This document shows positions 16,811 through 24,862 of a stretch of DNA of 64,000 nucleotides, in pieces; within the stretch, counting starts at the first letter, position 1, and each line of letters starts with the position of its first letter. Source of the DNA: an uncultured Acidobacteriota bacterium. GTDB lineage: Bacteria; Acidobacteriota; Terriglobia; Bryobacterales; Bryobacteraceae. The notes beneath the pieces are model-generated. The model was not told the origin of the DNA and did not search any database. It saw nothing but the letters and a program-made list of their open reading frames with translations. A program made the translations under genes and the position numbers. The DNA is taken from NCBI GenBank assembly GCA_902826685.1, contig CADEFT010000008.1, positions 124,001 through 188,000 on the forward strand. The letters are read 5' to 3'.

Positions 16811-18129
16811 CAGTGCGCCGCCATCTCTTGAGTGAGCGGTTTCACCGGATCGATAAACGGCCACACTAGTGTGCCAAGCAGGTAGGCGCCCGCCATGATG
16901 TAGAGAAAGGGAGCGTAATCGGTGACGCCGGTGGCGCGCTTGCTCGCTTCGAACATAATGCCGGCGATCCAAGGAGCGGTGAAGCCCGCCACGTTACCCA
17001 TCATGTTCATGGAGCCCGCCAGCGTGCCCGCGTACTTGCCGCCGATATCCATGCAGGCGGCCCAGGCGCCCGGCATCACCAGATCGTTGCAGAAGCTGGC
17101 GAGCGACATAAACAGCACCGCCAGCATGGGCGTGGTCTGTTGAATGGAAATGGTGAGCATGATGGCGGCGCCAAAGAATCCGGCGCAGGCCATGATGCGC
17201 CGGGTGGCCTTCACGCTGCCGGTCATATTGGCCACGATGGGCGAGATGAGGCCGCTTGTCATCGAGCCGAGGCCGCCCAGCAGCAGCGGACCGACGGCGT
17301 ACCAGGCGGCGTCGCCGGGCGACAGCTTATAGTGTTCCTGCAGCCAGGTGGGCAGCCACGTGATGTAGAAATACCAGGGGAACGAAAGCAGGAAATATTG
17401 CAGCCAAAGCAGCCAGACGCTACGGTTTGAGACCAGCAGTCCCCAGGGCACGTTGCCATGGCTGCCGGCGTTCTCGGAGGCGTGCTTGAGCAGTTCGAGC
17501 TCGCCCTGGTTCACCGAGGGGTGGTCCTTGGGATTATCGCGGAACCACCAGTAGAAGATGGCGGCCCAGACGCCGCCCAGGCAGCCAAACAGGAGAAACG
17601 CGGTGCGCCAGTCGACGAACTGGAGCACGGCGATTACCAGCGGCGGCGTGAACGCGCCGCCCCAGCGGGCGAACGTCCACATGATGCCTTGCGCGCGGAC
17701 CCGTTCCTCGCTCGGCAGCCACACGCTGAAGGCTTTGGTCAGATTCGGGAAGCAGCCCGCTTCGCCGGCGCCGAACAGAAACCGCGCCATCCAGAGGGAG
17801 GAGAAGTTTCGCATCATGCCCGTGATGGCGGTGAAGAACGACCACCACAGCACGATGCGCATCAGTACCTTGCGCGGGCCCATCCAGTCGCCCATCCAGC
17901 CGCCCGGAATCTCGAACAGGGCGTAGGCAAGGCCGAACGCTCCGAAGATGGCGCCCATCTGGCTTTTGTCAAAACCGAGGTCGCGGGAGATCAACGGAGC
18001 CGCCTGCGAGATGCATACACGGTCGATGTAGGCCAGAATGGCCAGGGTGATCGCGAAAACGATCACCCAGTAGCGCGCCTTCGTGGGCCGCTCGGCGACA
18101 GGGCTCATGCGAACCGTTGGGGAAACCAT
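16810..18129 (-). CDS. MFS transporter, anion:cation symporter (hexuronate/glucarate-like)
   Basis: This 439-residue protein has about twelve transmembrane helices. The first carries the ACS-family signature (LAYIDRVCISQAAPLI), followed by the loop GGWMGDWMGPRKVL. ACS members take up organic anions such as hexuronates, glucarate or phthalate with protons or sodium. It is coupled to the ceramidase-like hydrolase by a TGATG overlap, so it may import a product of that enzyme. Two possible ATG starts exist (18129 and seven codons later), and neither has a clear ribosome site. Confidence 0.85.
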   Translation of the reverse strand: MVSPTVRMSPVAERPTKARYWVIVFAITLAILAYIDRVCISQAAPLISRDLGFDKSQMGAIFGAFGLAYALFEIPGGWMGDWMGPRKVLMRIVLWWSFFTAITGMMRNFSSLWMARFLFGAGEAGCFPNLTKAFSVWLPSEERVRAQGIMWTFARWGGAFTPPLVIAVLQFVDWRTAFLLFGCLGGVWAAIFYWWFRDNPKDHPSVNQGELELLKHASENAGSHGNVPWGLLVSNRSVWLLWLQYFLLSFPWYFYITWLPTWLQEHYKLSPGDAAWYAVGPLLLGGLGSMTSGLISPIVANMTGSVKATRRIMACAGFFGAAIMLTISIQQTTPMLAVLFMSLASFCNDLVMPGAWAACMDIGGKYAGTLAGSMNMMGNVAGFTAPWIAGIMFEASKRATGVTDYAPFLYIMAGAYLLGTLVWPFIDPVKPLTQEMAAH

Positions 18130-18195
18130 GTGAAGGGATATCTCACCATGGGAACGCTCTCCGGTGCAAGGGGCGACGAAGGCGATTGGTAATGG

Positions 18196-18513
18196 TCAAG
18201 CGGTTTCCCGGTCAATCCAGTCCAGGTACGCGGCGCTTCCGGCGGCGACGGGCAGGGCGAGAATCTCGGGCACTGCGTAGGAATGGATCCGCTTCAGTTC
18301 CCGTTCGAGCTTTTCAAACAATTCGGCGCGGGTCTTGATGACGAGAAGAAACTCCGCGTCCTGGTTGATCTTTCCTTCCCAGCGGTAGACCGATTGGACG
18401 CCCGGCAGGACGTTCACGCAAGCGGCCAGGCGGGTTTCGACCAGACGGCTGGCGATGGAGTGCGCTTCCTGTTGCGAGCCCGCCGTGGAGAGAATCACGA
18501 TATGACCGGTCAT
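18196..18513 (-). CDS. cutA: CutA1 divalent-ion tolerance protein
   Basis: The 105-residue protein has the CutA1 hallmarks: the N-terminal strand MTGHIVILSTAGS, LAACVNVLPGVQSVYRWEGKI, then EFLLVIKTR, and ending with a Trp and acidic tail. CutA forms trimers. It is linked to copper/divalent metal tolerance, but its biochemical role is unsettled. I use the ATG at 18511-18513; the longer open frame upstream is antisense to the next gene. A TATAAT lies at 18562-18567 on this strand. The MFS gene follows after 66 bases. Confidence 0.88.
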   Translation of the reverse strand: MTGHIVILSTAGSQQEAHSIASRLVETRLAACVNVLPGVQSVYRWEGKINQDAEFLLVIKTRAELFEKLERELKRIHSYAVPEILALPVAAGSAAYLDWIDRETA

Positions 18514-18526
18514 AGTTGAAACATTC

Positions 18527-18553
18527 TTGCAGAAATATGTAGCAGAACTGCAA
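18527..18553. promoter_or_regulatory. Inverted repeat in the cutA/ftsB-like divergent region
   Basis: TTGCAG (18527-18532) and CTGCAA (18548-18553) are exact inverted repeats 15 bases apart, between the divergent genes and downstream of the cutA -10-like TATAAT (18562-18567). This is a possible operator. Six-base arms also occur by chance. Confidence 0.3.
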
Positions 18554-18591
18554 CCAACTGGATTATAAACAGAAGTAGGTATTTTTCGAGA

Positions 18592-18876
18592 ATGCCCTTC
18601 ATACGCACAATGGGAGTCCTCGGCGCCATCGTCTGCGGCGTGTATCTGCTGCTGTCGCTGCGCGGTCCGATGGGCATTCCCGCCCTTCAGGGAAAATTGC
18701 AGGAGATTCGCGAGATGCAGGAGCACAACGCCAATCTCAAGCGCGACGTCGACATCCGCCGCGACCGTATCCGGCGGCTGGAGGAGAACGCGGCCGAGCA
18801 GGAGCTGGAAATTCGCAAGCAGCTCAAGATGCTGCGGCAAGGCGAAACCAGCTTCATCCTGCCCGAAGCCAAGTAG
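18592..18876 (+). CDS. FtsB/DivIC-like septum formation protein
   Basis: The 94-residue protein has one N-terminal membrane helix (about 6-24) followed by a coiled coil (about 33-80, heptad-rich with LQEIREMQEHNANLKRDV). This is the single-pass layout of FtsB/DivIC, which bridge FtsQ and FtsL in the divisome. The length suits the family. Assignment rests on architecture and a short signature, so another small coiled-coil membrane protein is possible. It is divergent from cutA. Confidence 0.7.
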   Translation: MPFIRTMGVLGAIVCGVYLLLSLRGPMGIPALQGKLQEIREMQEHNANLKRDVDIRRDRIRRLEENAAEQELEIRKQLKMLRQGETSFILPEAK

Positions 18877-18877
18877 G

Positions 18878-18891
18878 CGGACGTTCGTCCG
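18878..18891. terminator. Small hairpin between two convergent genes
   Basis: CGGAC and GTCCG pair around a GTTC loop in the 17-base gap between the ftsB-like gene and the beta-barrel gene. It could act in both directions, but the stem is short and the U-tracts are poor. Confidence 0.3.
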
Positions 18892-18893
18892 GC

Positions 18894-19538
18894 CTAAAAG
18901 AGCAGGCCGATCACGAAATCTCCCTGATTGCGGTTGGTGCGGAGAAACGAATTCACCGGATCGCGGAAGTTTTCCGATCCCCAGCGCGTGTACCGCAAGC
19001 CAGGACTGATGCGCAGCCTGCCGGCGCGGAATTCGACTCCGCCGCCAAAGACGAAGCCGATGTCGCTGCGCTTGTTAAACTCCGGCGCGCTGTTCAATTC
19101 CGTGTTGATGCGGTTTCCCGCCGTGGCCACGCTGCGGATCTGCTTGACGCCGGAGATGTGACGAAACGACGCTCCCAGCTCAAGGAAGGGAGTAATCGGC
19201 CCTGGCAGGATCGCGAACTGGCCGAGGACTGGGAACTCCCATGAATTGGCAACGGTTTTCGTCGTGGCGTCGAGCGTGGGTGCGAACTGGTCGTATTGGT
19301 ACCCCAGGCGCTTATAAAGAGCATCGATTTCGAGGGAGAAGCGCGCCGGCAAATTGAAGCGAACGGCCGGGCCGACCAGATACCTCTTTGTGTTAGTGGC
19401 GTAGGCGGCGGTATTGCCGCGCGCGGTTTCGAAGGCATCGGTGATGGGCACCCCGCCTCTCACTCCGACGGAAACAGATTGAGCGTTCAGGCAAAGAGCG
19501 GCGCATCCCGTCAATGAGAGCGTTCTGATAAGGTTCAT
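18894..19538 (-). CDS. Outer-membrane beta-barrel protein
   Basis: The 214-residue protein has a signal peptide (MNLIRTLSLTGCAALCLNAQS) and alternating amphipathic strands. It ends GDFVIGLLF, with the C-terminal Phe expected for BAM-assembled barrels. The pattern fits the 8-strand PorT/OmpW-like 'outer membrane beta-barrel' families. The start is the ATG at 19536-19538, directly before the signal peptide. No enzyme motif is visible, so the role is probably structural or in small-molecule passage. It is transcribed away from the AsmA-like gene, which starts 48 bases to the right. Confidence 0.75.
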   Translation of the reverse strand: MNLIRTLSLTGCAALCLNAQSVSVGVRGGVPITDAFETARGNTAAYATNTKRYLVGPAVRFNLPARFSLEIDALYKRLGYQYDQFAPTLDATTKTVANSWEFPVLGQFAILPGPITPFLELGASFRHISGVKQIRSVATAGNRINTELNSAPEFNKRSDIGFVFGGGVEFRAGRLRISPGLRYTRWGSENFRDPVNSFLRTNRNQGDFVIGLLF

Positions 19539-19586
19539 GAAATGCGGGAAGCAATCTAACGGCCAATCGTTTGCTCGGAGAAAGAC

Positions 19587-21176
19587 ATGTCTGCTCGCAG
19601 AAAGAAGTGGATTTTTATCATTGGTGGCGGCTCGGTGGCCGCGCTCGCCGCGATGTTTGTCGCGGGTTCGATCCTGGCCAAGAAGTTCGAGCCGTATATC
19701 CGGCAACAGGCCATCGATTATCTGAGCAAGCGATTTGAAAGCCAGGTGGAGGTGGGCCGGTTGAGTGTCGACATTCCACGCGTGCCGCCGCTAAAGCTTC
19801 TCTTTACCAAGGGCCGGGGCGTGCTGGCGCAGGTGACCGGCGAGGACATCGTGATGAGGCATCGCGGCCGGCGCGACGTCCCTCCGATGTTCGCGATCAA
19901 GCATTTTCACTTCGACGTCGATCTTGGCCGCGTGTTCGATCCGGCCAAGAGCGTGGCGCTGATTCACCTGGATCACATGGAGATCCACATACCGCCGAAG
20001 GGAGAGCGGCCGGATTTGGGTGGCGGCGGCGACGCCGGGCCTGAACCGGAGGGAGAGTCGATGACCTCCGAGGTTCTGATCGAGCGCGTCGCCATTGCCG
20101 ACAGCAAGCTGGTCATTCTGCCGCGCAACAAGGACCGCAAGCCGCTCGAGTTCGAGCTGCACAAAGTGATTCTGGACTCCGTGCAAACGCAGGAGTCAAT
20201 GAATTACGACGCTACTCTCACCAATGCCAAGCCGCCTGGGCTGATTCTGGCCAAGGGCCAGTTCGGCCCCTGGAACGCCGGCTCTCCCAGCGATACGCGG
20301 CTGGCGGGCAAATACGATTTCAAGGATGCCGATCTCGGAGTGTTCAAGCAGATCGCCGGCAAGCTGCAATCGAAGGGGACGTTTCAGGGGACGCTTGGGG
20401 CGGTGAACGCCAGGGGCGTGGCCGACGTTCCCGATTTCCGGCTGCGCATGGCCGGCAATCCGCTGTTTCTGCACACCGAGTTCGAGACGCTGGTGGACGG
20501 CACCAACGGAAACACCGTGCTAAAGCCGGTGCGCGCCACATTGAATACGACGGCTTTCACAACTTCCGGAGCGGTGTTGAAGCATGAAGGGGACCACCGG
20601 CGCACCATCGAGTTGCGCGTCCGGATGCCCGATGGCGAACTCATGGACCTGCTGCGGCTGGCCATGAAGGCGAAGCCAATGATGGCGGGGCGGATCGATA
20701 TGACGGCGAAGGTTCTGATTCCGCCGCTTGAAGGCAGGGTGAAGGAAAAGCTGGTGCTCGACGGCCGGTTCAAGATCCGCAAAGGCCAGTTTTTAAGGGA
20801 CGCCGTGCAGGACAAGATCGATTCGCTCAGCCGGCGCGGCCAGGGGCAGCCGAAAAACGAAGCGATCGACAGTGTCTTTTCCGGCATGAGCGGAACCTTT
20901 CATCTCGAAGACCAGAACATCCGGTTCAACAGCCTTACGTTCGAGGTACCCGGCGCGAACGTGGACATCGCGGGTTCATACGATCTGGAAGCGGACGCTC
21001 TCGACTTCGCCGGATCGCTGCGCTTGAAGGCGCGCGTGTCTCAAACGATGACCGGATGGAAGCGGTGGCTGCTCAAGCCGGTGGATCCGCTCTTTGCGAA
21101 AAACGGAGCGGGCACGTTTCTCAAAATCAAAGTGAACGGCAGTTCGAAGGAACCGAAGTTTTCCGGCGGGCGCTGA
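19587..21176 (+). CDS. AsmA-like inner-membrane anchored protein
   Basis: The 529-residue protein starts with one membrane helix (about 8-30), followed by a long beta-rich periplasmic region. Its opening (YLSKRFESQVEVGRLSVDIPR) and closing AsmA_2-type domain (about 390-525) are those of AsmA-like proteins. Such proteins are thought to form a hydrophobic groove and take part in phospholipid or outer-membrane lipid trafficking. A GGAG ribosome site lies just before the ATG at 19587. It is the only gene of its transcription unit that I can see, and it ends two bases from the convergent receiver gene. Confidence 0.8.
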   Translation: MSARRKKWIFIIGGGSVAALAAMFVAGSILAKKFEPYIRQQAIDYLSKRFESQVEVGRLSVDIPRVPPLKLLFTKGRGVLAQVTGEDIVMRHRGRRDVPPMFAIKHFHFDVDLGRVFDPAKSVALIHLDHMEIHIPPKGERPDLGGGGDAGPEPEGESMTSEVLIERVAIADSKLVILPRNKDRKPLEFELHKVILDSVQTQESMNYDATLTNAKPPGLILAKGQFGPWNAGSPSDTRLAGKYDFKDADLGVFKQIAGKLQSKGTFQGTLGAVNARGVADVPDFRLRMAGNPLFLHTEFETLVDGTNGNTVLKPVRATLNTTAFTTSGAVLKHEGDHRRTIELRVRMPDGELMDLLRLAMKAKPMMAGRIDMTAKVLIPPLEGRVKEKLVLDGRFKIRKGQFLRDAVQDKIDSLSRRGQGQPKNEAIDSVFSGMSGTFHLEDQNIRFNSLTFEVPGANVDIAGSYDLEADALDFAGSLRLKARVSQTMTGWKRWLLKPVDPLFAKNGAGTFLKIKVNGSSKEPKFSGGR

Positions 21177-21178
21177 CC

Positions 21179-21613
21179 TCAAGGCCGCATCAAGGCGCCA
21201 AGCGTGCGGGCCAGGGTGACGTATTCGTCCAGATCCATCGGCTTGACGAAGATGCCATGCGCGCCTAGTGCTTCGAAGACGCGGCGCTGTTCCGGCGACA
21301 CAAGGGAGCTGAGCAGGACGATGGGAGCGCGGGGGGCGATCCCTTCCTCCCGCAGTCTGGTGAGTACCTCTTCGGCGGACAGCTTTGGGAGATGAACGTC
21401 CAGTACGATCAGATCCAGGTCCCGTGCCTCCGGCGCTTTTTCGAGGAAGCGGGCCAACAGCCGCTCGCCATCGCCCACGCATTCGAGCCACGCGCCGATT
21501 CCGGCCAGCGCGAGTGAGTTTTCAAGCAGAAAGATTTCCTGAGGATTGTCTTCCGCCACCAAAATTCGAAGGGGATTTTGCCGATTATCCAGACGAACCG
21601 CCGTATTTTCCAA
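21179..21613 (-). CDS. Stand-alone response regulator receiver protein
   Basis: This 144-residue single-domain receiver carries the acidic pair in AEDN, the phospho-acceptor D72 in LIVLDVHLP, the switch Ser in LLSS and K124 in FVKPMD. There is no output domain, so it probably acts through protein contacts or as a phosphate relay. The start is uncertain: I use TTG at 21611-21613, preceded by a GGAAACAG site, and the frame stays open further upstream. It is divergent from the TolB-domain regulator, with an inverted repeat between them. Confidence 0.75.
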   Translation of the reverse strand: MENTAVRLDNRQNPLRILVAEDNPQEIFLLENSLALAGIGAWLECVGDGERLLARFLEKAPEARDLDLIVLDVHLPKLSAEEVLTRLREEGIAPRAPIVLLSSLVSPEQRRVFEALGAHGIFVKPMDLDEYVTLARTLGALMRP

Positions 21614-21652
21614 TCTGTTTCCATCGTAGGAGAACGTTGCCGGGAGCCACAA

Positions 21653-21676
21653 GTAACAAAATGTCTGTATCGTTAC
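21653..21676. promoter_or_regulatory. Inverted repeat between divergent regulators
   Basis: GTAAC (21653-21657) and GTTAC (21672-21676) are inverted repeats 14 bases apart in the roughly 108-base gap between the receiver and the TolB-domain regulator. The position suits an operator, but the arms are short. Confidence 0.3.
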
Positions 21677-21721
21677 ACCGGGCGCCGTGCTGTTATCCTG
21701 AACCGACAGGAAGAAAGCGCT

Positions 21722-22543
21722 TTGTCTCCAAATCCAATCGGAAAAGGGCCGCGGGCCGTGCCTGGCATTCTCACCGCGGAACAGATTGAAAAATCTTTGG
21801 CGAAGATCGTGGAATCGGCATCGTTTGAGAAGGCGGGCCGTCCGGTGAAGTTTCTGGAGTTCGTGGTGAGACGCGCGATTCGCAAGCCTGGGGAATCGCC
21901 GCCGGAAGCCGAGATTGCGCAGGCCGTGTTCGGACGAGCCGATTTCGATCCGCGGCTCGACCCTATCGTGCGCGTGGAAGCGGCGCGTCTGCGCAAGCGG
22001 CTGGAGGACTACTACGCCGCCGAAGGCAAGGGGGATGCCGTGCAGATCCGCCTGCCGCCGCGCGGCTACCTGCCGCAAATTTCGACCGCCAGCGATCGTC
22101 CGATGGAGCCTGAATGCGACGAAAAGCGTCCGGGCGCGATGATGCTCGCGGTTTTTCCCTTTGCCAATCTCAGCGGCGATCCGCAACTCGATCCGTTTTG
22201 TCCAGGGCTTACCGAGGAACTGATTTCGGCGGTGACGGCGCTGTCGAATGTTTCCGTCGTTTCCCGCACCACCGTTTCGCAGTACCAGGGAGAGCCCGCC
22301 GATCTGCGCGAGGTGGGAAGAGACCTCTGCGTTTCACACGTGCTCGAAGGCAGCGTTCGTCAGGGCGAGAAGGTGATCCGCTGCACGGTTAACCTGATCG
22401 GGACGGCGAACGGATTCACCACCTGGTCCAAGACCTTCGATATCTCGGCCGAAGGCGATCCGCTGCTGCTGCAGGCGTCGCTTGCGGCGCTGATCGCCGA
22501 GGCCCTGGAAGGCGAAGTCCAACCCGCCGCCACTACAAATTGA
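21722..22543 (+). CDS. Regulator-like protein: acidobacterial winged-helix-like N-terminus plus TolB/FlgO-like domain
   Basis: The 273-residue protein has two parts. Residues about 15-120 match a pattern common in Acidobacteria: F-L-x-F-V-V-R-R, then a segment ending in FGR-x-DFDPR-x-DPIVRVEAARLRKRL, often annotated as a transcriptional-regulator N-terminus. Residues about 140-265 are the TolB N-terminal/FlgO-like domain (PFANLSGDPQLDPFCPGLTEELISA), normally found in CadC-like regulators and adenylate cyclases. No membrane helix and no cyclase domain is present. The start (TTG, 21722) follows AGGAAG. DNA binding and signal are not shown by the sequence. Confidence 0.65.
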   Translation: MSPNPIGKGPRAVPGILTAEQIEKSLAKIVESASFEKAGRPVKFLEFVVRRAIRKPGESPPEAEIAQAVFGRADFDPRLDPIVRVEAARLRKRLEDYYAAEGKGDAVQIRLPPRGYLPQISTASDRPMEPECDEKRPGAMMLAVFPFANLSGDPQLDPFCPGLTEELISAVTALSNVSVVSRTTVSQYQGEPADLREVGRDLCVSHVLEGSVRQGEKVIRCTVNLIGTANGFTTWSKTFDISAEGDPLLLQASLAALIAEALEGEVQPAATTN

Positions 22544-22654
22544 CACGCCCCGCGTAGTTTCGACCTGCATCCTGCCGCGCGCGCACCGCAACGCGTTTGT
22601 TCTCAACTTTGGCCGCGTGCGTGCAACTCTTCTTCGGACGGAGAGGAGAACAAC

Positions 22655-23353
22655 GTGAACAAATTCGTACGAACGATGATCGCCGCCCTTCCGGCCCTGG
22701 CTCTGCTCGGCGCCGATCACAAGGCCGGGGAACCGGTCAAGCGGGTGGAGGAAGCCAACCATGTCTTTCAGGAAATCATGAGTATGAAGGATTCCTCCAT
22801 CCCGAAAGATCTGCTCGATCGAGCCCATTGCGCCGTGATCGTGCCGGGTCTCAAACAGGGCGGATTCATTGTCGGCGCCAAATATGGTAAAGGCGTCCTG
22901 CTGTGCCGCAAGGCAAGCGGCGGATGGCGCGGCCCGGCAACGGTACGCATTGAGGGTGGCAGCGTCGGATTACAGGCGGGCGCGGGCGAAACCGACTTGG
23001 TCCTGTTGGTCATGAACGAACGCGGAGCGCAGAAATTGCTGCGCAGCGAATTCAAGATCGGTGGACAGGCGGCGGCCATGGCGGGTCCGGTTGGCCGCAC
23101 GGTACAGGCTGAGACGGACGCTTACCTACAGGCCGAAATGCTCGGATACTCGCGATCGCGCGGGGTTTTCGCCGGCATCGCCTTGCAGGGTTCGACGCTG
23201 CGTGAAGACCTGGATGACAACGAGGTCCTGTACGGCCGCCGAGTCACCAACGAACAGATTCTGGAAGGCACGGCGGACCTTCCTAACCAGCCGGCGGCGG
23301 TGCGGGATTTGACCGCCAGTCTGACTCGATACTCGACTTGGGAAAAGAAGTAA
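22655..23353 (+). CDS. Secreted SYLF (Ysc84-type) lipid-binding domain protein
   Basis: The 232-residue protein has a signal peptide (MNKFVRTMIAALPALALLGA) and a SYLF domain covering the rest. Typical blocks are IPKDLLDRAHCAVIVPG, GGFIVGAKYGKGVLLCR and the C-terminal YSRSRGVFAGIALQG. The eukaryotic relatives bind phosphoinositides; in bacteria the role is unknown, with envelope stress proposed. The start is the GTG at 22655, after a strong GGAGAGGAG site. A DUF1328 gene follows after 56 bases. Confidence 0.87.
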   Translation: MNKFVRTMIAALPALALLGADHKAGEPVKRVEEANHVFQEIMSMKDSSIPKDLLDRAHCAVIVPGLKQGGFIVGAKYGKGVLLCRKASGGWRGPATVRIEGGSVGLQAGAGETDLVLLVMNERGAQKLLRSEFKIGGQAAAMAGPVGRTVQAETDAYLQAEMLGYSRSRGVFAGIALQGSTLREDLDDNEVLYGRRVTNEQILEGTADLPNQPAAVRDLTASLTRYSTWEKK

Positions 23354-23409
23354 GCGGTTGGCAATACACTTGCAACGGCAGGTAGCGGTTGCAAAGCAGG
23401 AAAGGAGAA

Positions 23410-23580
23410 ATGGAAGTGCTTCACTACTCGGTTGTTTTTCTGGTGATCGCTCTGATCGCGGCGGTGTTCGGCTTTGGGTTCATCGCCTCGACCGCGGCTG
23501 GCATCGCCAAGATCTTGTTCTTTGTGTTTCTGATTCTTTTCATCGCCAGTTTCCTGATGGGGCGGCGGGCTCCACTCTAA
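23410..23580 (+). CDS. DUF1328 (UPF0391) small membrane protein
   Basis: The 56-residue protein has two membrane helices. The sequence [20 protein letters not shown] followed by [20 protein letters not shown] is the standard DUF1328 pattern. Family members such as YtjA are induced by stress, and their function is unknown. I place the start at 23410, directly after GGAGAA; an upstream in-frame start at 23389 would add seven residues. Confidence 0.88.
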   Translation: MEVLHYSVVFLVIALIAAVFGFGFIASTAAGIAKILFFVFLILFIASFLMGRRAPL

Positions 23581-23658
23581 ACGGGCATTTGGCGGGCGCG
23601 GCCTATGGTTGCCGCGCCCTTTGATCGCGGGAAGGTTGATTGCGCGGGAGGTTGATTG

Positions 23659-24594
23659 ATGGTATCGCTCGACAGCATCACAAAAGGCTTTCTCAACAAA
23701 CTCGAGAGCAGCGGTGCGCCCCCGATTTATACGCTACCGGTGGAGCAAGCGCGGCAGGTACTCGAAGGGGCGCAAAGCGACGCGCCGCCGATGCCCGAGG
23801 CCGAGGTTGAGGAACTGGCTGGGCTCGCCGGCGCCATGATCGTAAGGCCCAGCGGGTTGAGCCAGGATGGAAAAAGCCCGGCGATCCTTTATTTCCACGG
23901 CGGCGGTTGGATTCTCGGAAGTTTTCAAACGCATGAACGGCTGGTGCGGCGGCTGGCGGAAGAAAGCAACGCTTGCGTCGTTTTCCTGGATTATCAGCGC
24001 TCACCGGAAGCCCGGTATCCGGCGCCGCTGGAGCAGGCGTTTGACGCCTACCGGCATCTGACCGAGCGGGGCGCTTCCTATGGAATCGACCCACGCCGGA
24101 TCGCGGTGGCGGGCGATAGCGCGGGCGGGAACATGGCGGCGGCTACCACATTGACGGCTCTTGCCCGCGGCGCGATGAAACCACGGGCGCAAGTGTTGTT
24201 CTATCCCGTCGCCAGCGCGGCGCTCGACACGCCTTCCTACCGCGAATTCGCCGAGGGACCGTGGCTGACCCGCAAGGCGATGGAATGGTTCTGGAACGCC
24301 TATGCGCCTTTCGAGGACGATCGGCGAAAGCCGGATGTCAGCCTAGTGCTGGCTTCGAAAGAGACGCTGGCGCCGATGCCGGAAACGCTGGTGATGATGG
24401 CCGAAGCCGATGTTCTGCGCGATGAGGGAGAACAGTTCGCCCGCCACTTGACCGAAGCGGGAGTCGCGGTGACGGCCATGCGCTACCTCGGCGCGATTCA
24501 TGACTTCGCCATGTTGAACGCGTTGGCGGAAACACCCGCCGCCCGCCATGCGACACGGGCGGCCGGTGAATTTCTGCGGCGCTGCCTGCGCTAA
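23659..24594 (+). CDS. Alpha/beta hydrolase, hormone-sensitive-lipase family esterase
   Basis: The 311-residue protein has the HSL-family oxyanion motif HGGGW (about 80-84), nucleophile motif GDSAGG (Ser about 154) and the catalytic Asp and His in EADVLRDEG (about 250) and GAIHDF (about 280). Such enzymes hydrolyse short acyl esters in the cytoplasm. It is not exported, as no signal peptide is present. The ATG at 23659 follows GGGAGG by nine bases. It follows the DUF1328 gene by 78 bases and overlaps the convergent metallothionein-like gene by the bases CTAA. Confidence 0.87.
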   Translation: MVSLDSITKGFLNKLESSGAPPIYTLPVEQARQVLEGAQSDAPPMPEAEVEELAGLAGAMIVRPSGLSQDGKSPAILYFHGGGWILGSFQTHERLVRRLAEESNACVVFLDYQRSPEARYPAPLEQAFDAYRHLTERGASYGIDPRRIAVAGDSAGGNMAAATTLTALARGAMKPRAQVLFYPVASAALDTPSYREFAEGPWLTRKAMEWFWNAYAPFEDDRRKPDVSLVLASKETLAPMPETLVMMAEADVLRDEGEQFARHLTEAGVAVTAMRYLGAIHDFAMLNALAETPAARHATRAAGEFLRRCLR

Positions 24595-24815
24595 GCCTGC
24601 GCCAGCGCTTCGGAGGCGATGGCCAATCCCTGCACTTCCGGGGGCACAATCGCCTCACCGCCGCAATCGGGGTGAGCGCACTTGCAGCCCGACAAGGGCT
24701 CTTCCCCGGCTTCTTCCTTCTCTACAGCCTCGCGGCAGCCGGCGCCGCAAAAGTCTTCGCCAGGCAAGGCGGGACATGAGCAGGTGGCGTGATGGCATTT
24801 GTGAACTTCTTCCAT
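24591..24815 (-). CDS. Small Cys-rich protein, bacterial metallothionein-like
   Basis: The 74-residue protein has eight cysteines (7, 12, 14, 23, 27, 44, 46, 51) and four histidines, arranged C-x4-C-x-C ... C-x3-C ... C-x-C-x4-C. This spacing, with FCGAGC in the middle, resembles bacterial metallothioneins (SmtA/BmtA), which have YCSxxC there and bind zinc or cadmium. The similarity is modest, and the C-terminal 20 residues carry no cysteine. A GGAGAG site precedes the ATG at 24813-24815. Metal binding is inferred. Confidence 0.65.
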   Translation of the reverse strand: MEEVHKCHHATCSCPALPGEDFCGAGCREAVEKEEAGEEPLSGCKCAHPDCGGEAIVPPEVQGLAIASEALAQA

Positions 24816-24862
24816 CGAGTGCTCTCCTTTCCCGGGTTTACGTGCACGCCGGGTGCCAAGGC

